The position numbers were made by a program, and so were the translations under genes. Shown here piece after piece: positions 5,298 through 5,848 of a stretch of 5,848 nucleotides of DNA. Position 1 is the stretch's first letter. Each line of letters starts with the position of its first letter. Origin of the DNA: Methylocapsa sp. Lineage in GTDB: Bacteria; Pseudomonadota; Alphaproteobacteria; Rhizobiales; Beijerinckiaceae. The notes under the pieces were generated by a model. That model was not told where the DNA came from. It saw nothing but the letters and a program-made list of their open reading frames with translations, and made no database searches. Location: assembly GCA_017353815.1 (NCBI GenBank), contig JAFMSB010000124.1:1-5848 (forward strand). Reading direction: 5' to 3'.

Positions 5298-5848
5298 CTA
5301 ACGAGAGGCCGTGTGCACCTGCCGGAGGCAGGGAGTTTTTCTCTCGACGGAGACATAGGCTGGCAGCCACCCGCCGGGCGGTGAGAGATCCAGCCGGTCC
5401 GGGCGCCTTGAGGCGCGCCCCGACAGCAGAAATATCTCGCCGCGATAGGCCCATACACGCACGTCAGTCCAAAGGCGCATCCCGCCCGCCTGCATACACG
5501 GTTTCGCTACCGTCTTTTGCGCTACATAACCCTGATTTGCGAGACGCTTGAGCCGCGCCCGTCCTCCTGCCGCACTGTCAAGGAGGCCGCGGCCGGCAAA
5601 TCCATGAAGCGGCTTGAACACAAACTCGCGCTTTCTTTCGTCCAGCATGTCTATATTACCGGGGTGTACCCGATGCGTCTCCGGAACATGGGCGCTCAAA
5701 ATTCCCGCTCTGCCGGCTTGATCGCCAATTCCTTATCCCAATGCGGAAGCGATAGCCATTCGAGCAGCCGCTTATCGCTGCGCGTGGCGTAGGTAAAAGG
5801 ATTGGGGGCAACATAAACCCGGTCCAATTCGTAGGCTTGCCGCAGGGC
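5298..5848 (-). pseudogene. ATP-grasp-like protein, frameshifted (5' end outside window)
   Basis: From the right edge, the minus strand reads 50 residues (ALRQAYELDRVYVAPNPFTY, then ATRSDKRLLEWLSLPHWDKE) and hits TGA at 5698-5696. The adjacent frame continues smoothly with SAHVPETHRVHPGNIDMLDE, FVFKPLHGFAGRGLL (ATP-grasp-type glycine loop with an upstream Lys), VAQKTVAKP, LWTDVRVWAYRGEIFLLSGR and PDRLDLSPPGGWLPAYVS, ending with TAG at 5298-5300. Restoring one T in the TTTT at 5698-5701 rejoins the frames (EF-L-SAHVPET), so a single-base deletion or a sequencing error explains the break. The layout fits a circularly arranged ATP-grasp ligase-like family of unknown substrate, cytoplasmic. It is convergent with the efflux gene. 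The family call is moderate, while the frameshift is seen directly. Confidence 0.65.

Noticed and set aside
5074..5301. ORF starting with GTG overlapping the efflux stop, suggesting translational coupling.
   Set aside because: No recognisable protein; the CydA-like similarity is in another frame, so this ORF appears accidental.
4766..5458. Minus-strand ORF of 230 codons between the efflux and ATP-grasp-like genes.
   Set aside because: It overlaps two recognised coding sequences in other frames and has no motif of its own.

Overview
The window is GC-rich and reads like an alphaproteobacterial chromosome, probably Hyphomicrobiales (inferred from codon bias, the NodT-type outer-membrane factor, the SLT-SPOR lysozyme-like protein and the GC-rich protein idiom; no rRNA or marker gene is present to prove it). 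Three genes look intact or merely cut by the window edge: the C-terminal part of an M48 metalloprotease (+, 2-853), a soluble lytic transglycosylase with a C-terminal SPOR-like domain (-, 1501-2361), and an outer-membrane efflux lipoprotein of the NodT family (+, 3521-5077). A fourth gene, an ATP-grasp-like protein on the minus strand (5298-5848), is recognisable but carries a frameshift.

The rest is a graveyard of gene fragments. The most notable stretch is 2663-3229, which I read as the wreck of a type II-C CRISPR-Cas locus in its native order. It holds the last codons of a Cas9-like protein ending in VDPIGRVRPAND-stop, then after a 12-base gap a frameshifted N-terminal piece of Cas1. A possible C-terminal scrap of Cas2 follows, then a terminator that works best on the minus strand. 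Last comes a mini-array of two 36-nt repeats, 32/36 identical, separated by one 30-nt spacer (66-nt period, as usual for type II). The array reads, by repeat polarity, on the strand opposite the cas genes, as known for some II-C loci, and the minus-strand terminator lies just where such a transcript would end.

Right after the second repeat the sequence turns into the last ~70 codons of an RND efflux permease (3238-3447, two frameshifts), followed by the intact outer-membrane factor. This suggests a deletion that removed the CRISPR leader side, the periplasmic adaptor and most of the RND pump, and left the outer-membrane factor as an orphan. Downstream, 5111-5209 looks like a fragment of a cytochrome bd oxidase subunit I. 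Region 854-1500 has a perfect 12-bp terminator hairpin after the protease and a possible unidentified protein relic with several stops. Region 2362-2555 is an AT-richer intergenic stretch holding a weak promoter candidate for the transglycosylase.

No working new system is visible. The interest lies in the layered decay of a CRISPR-Cas locus and an efflux operon, and in the single retained spacer.
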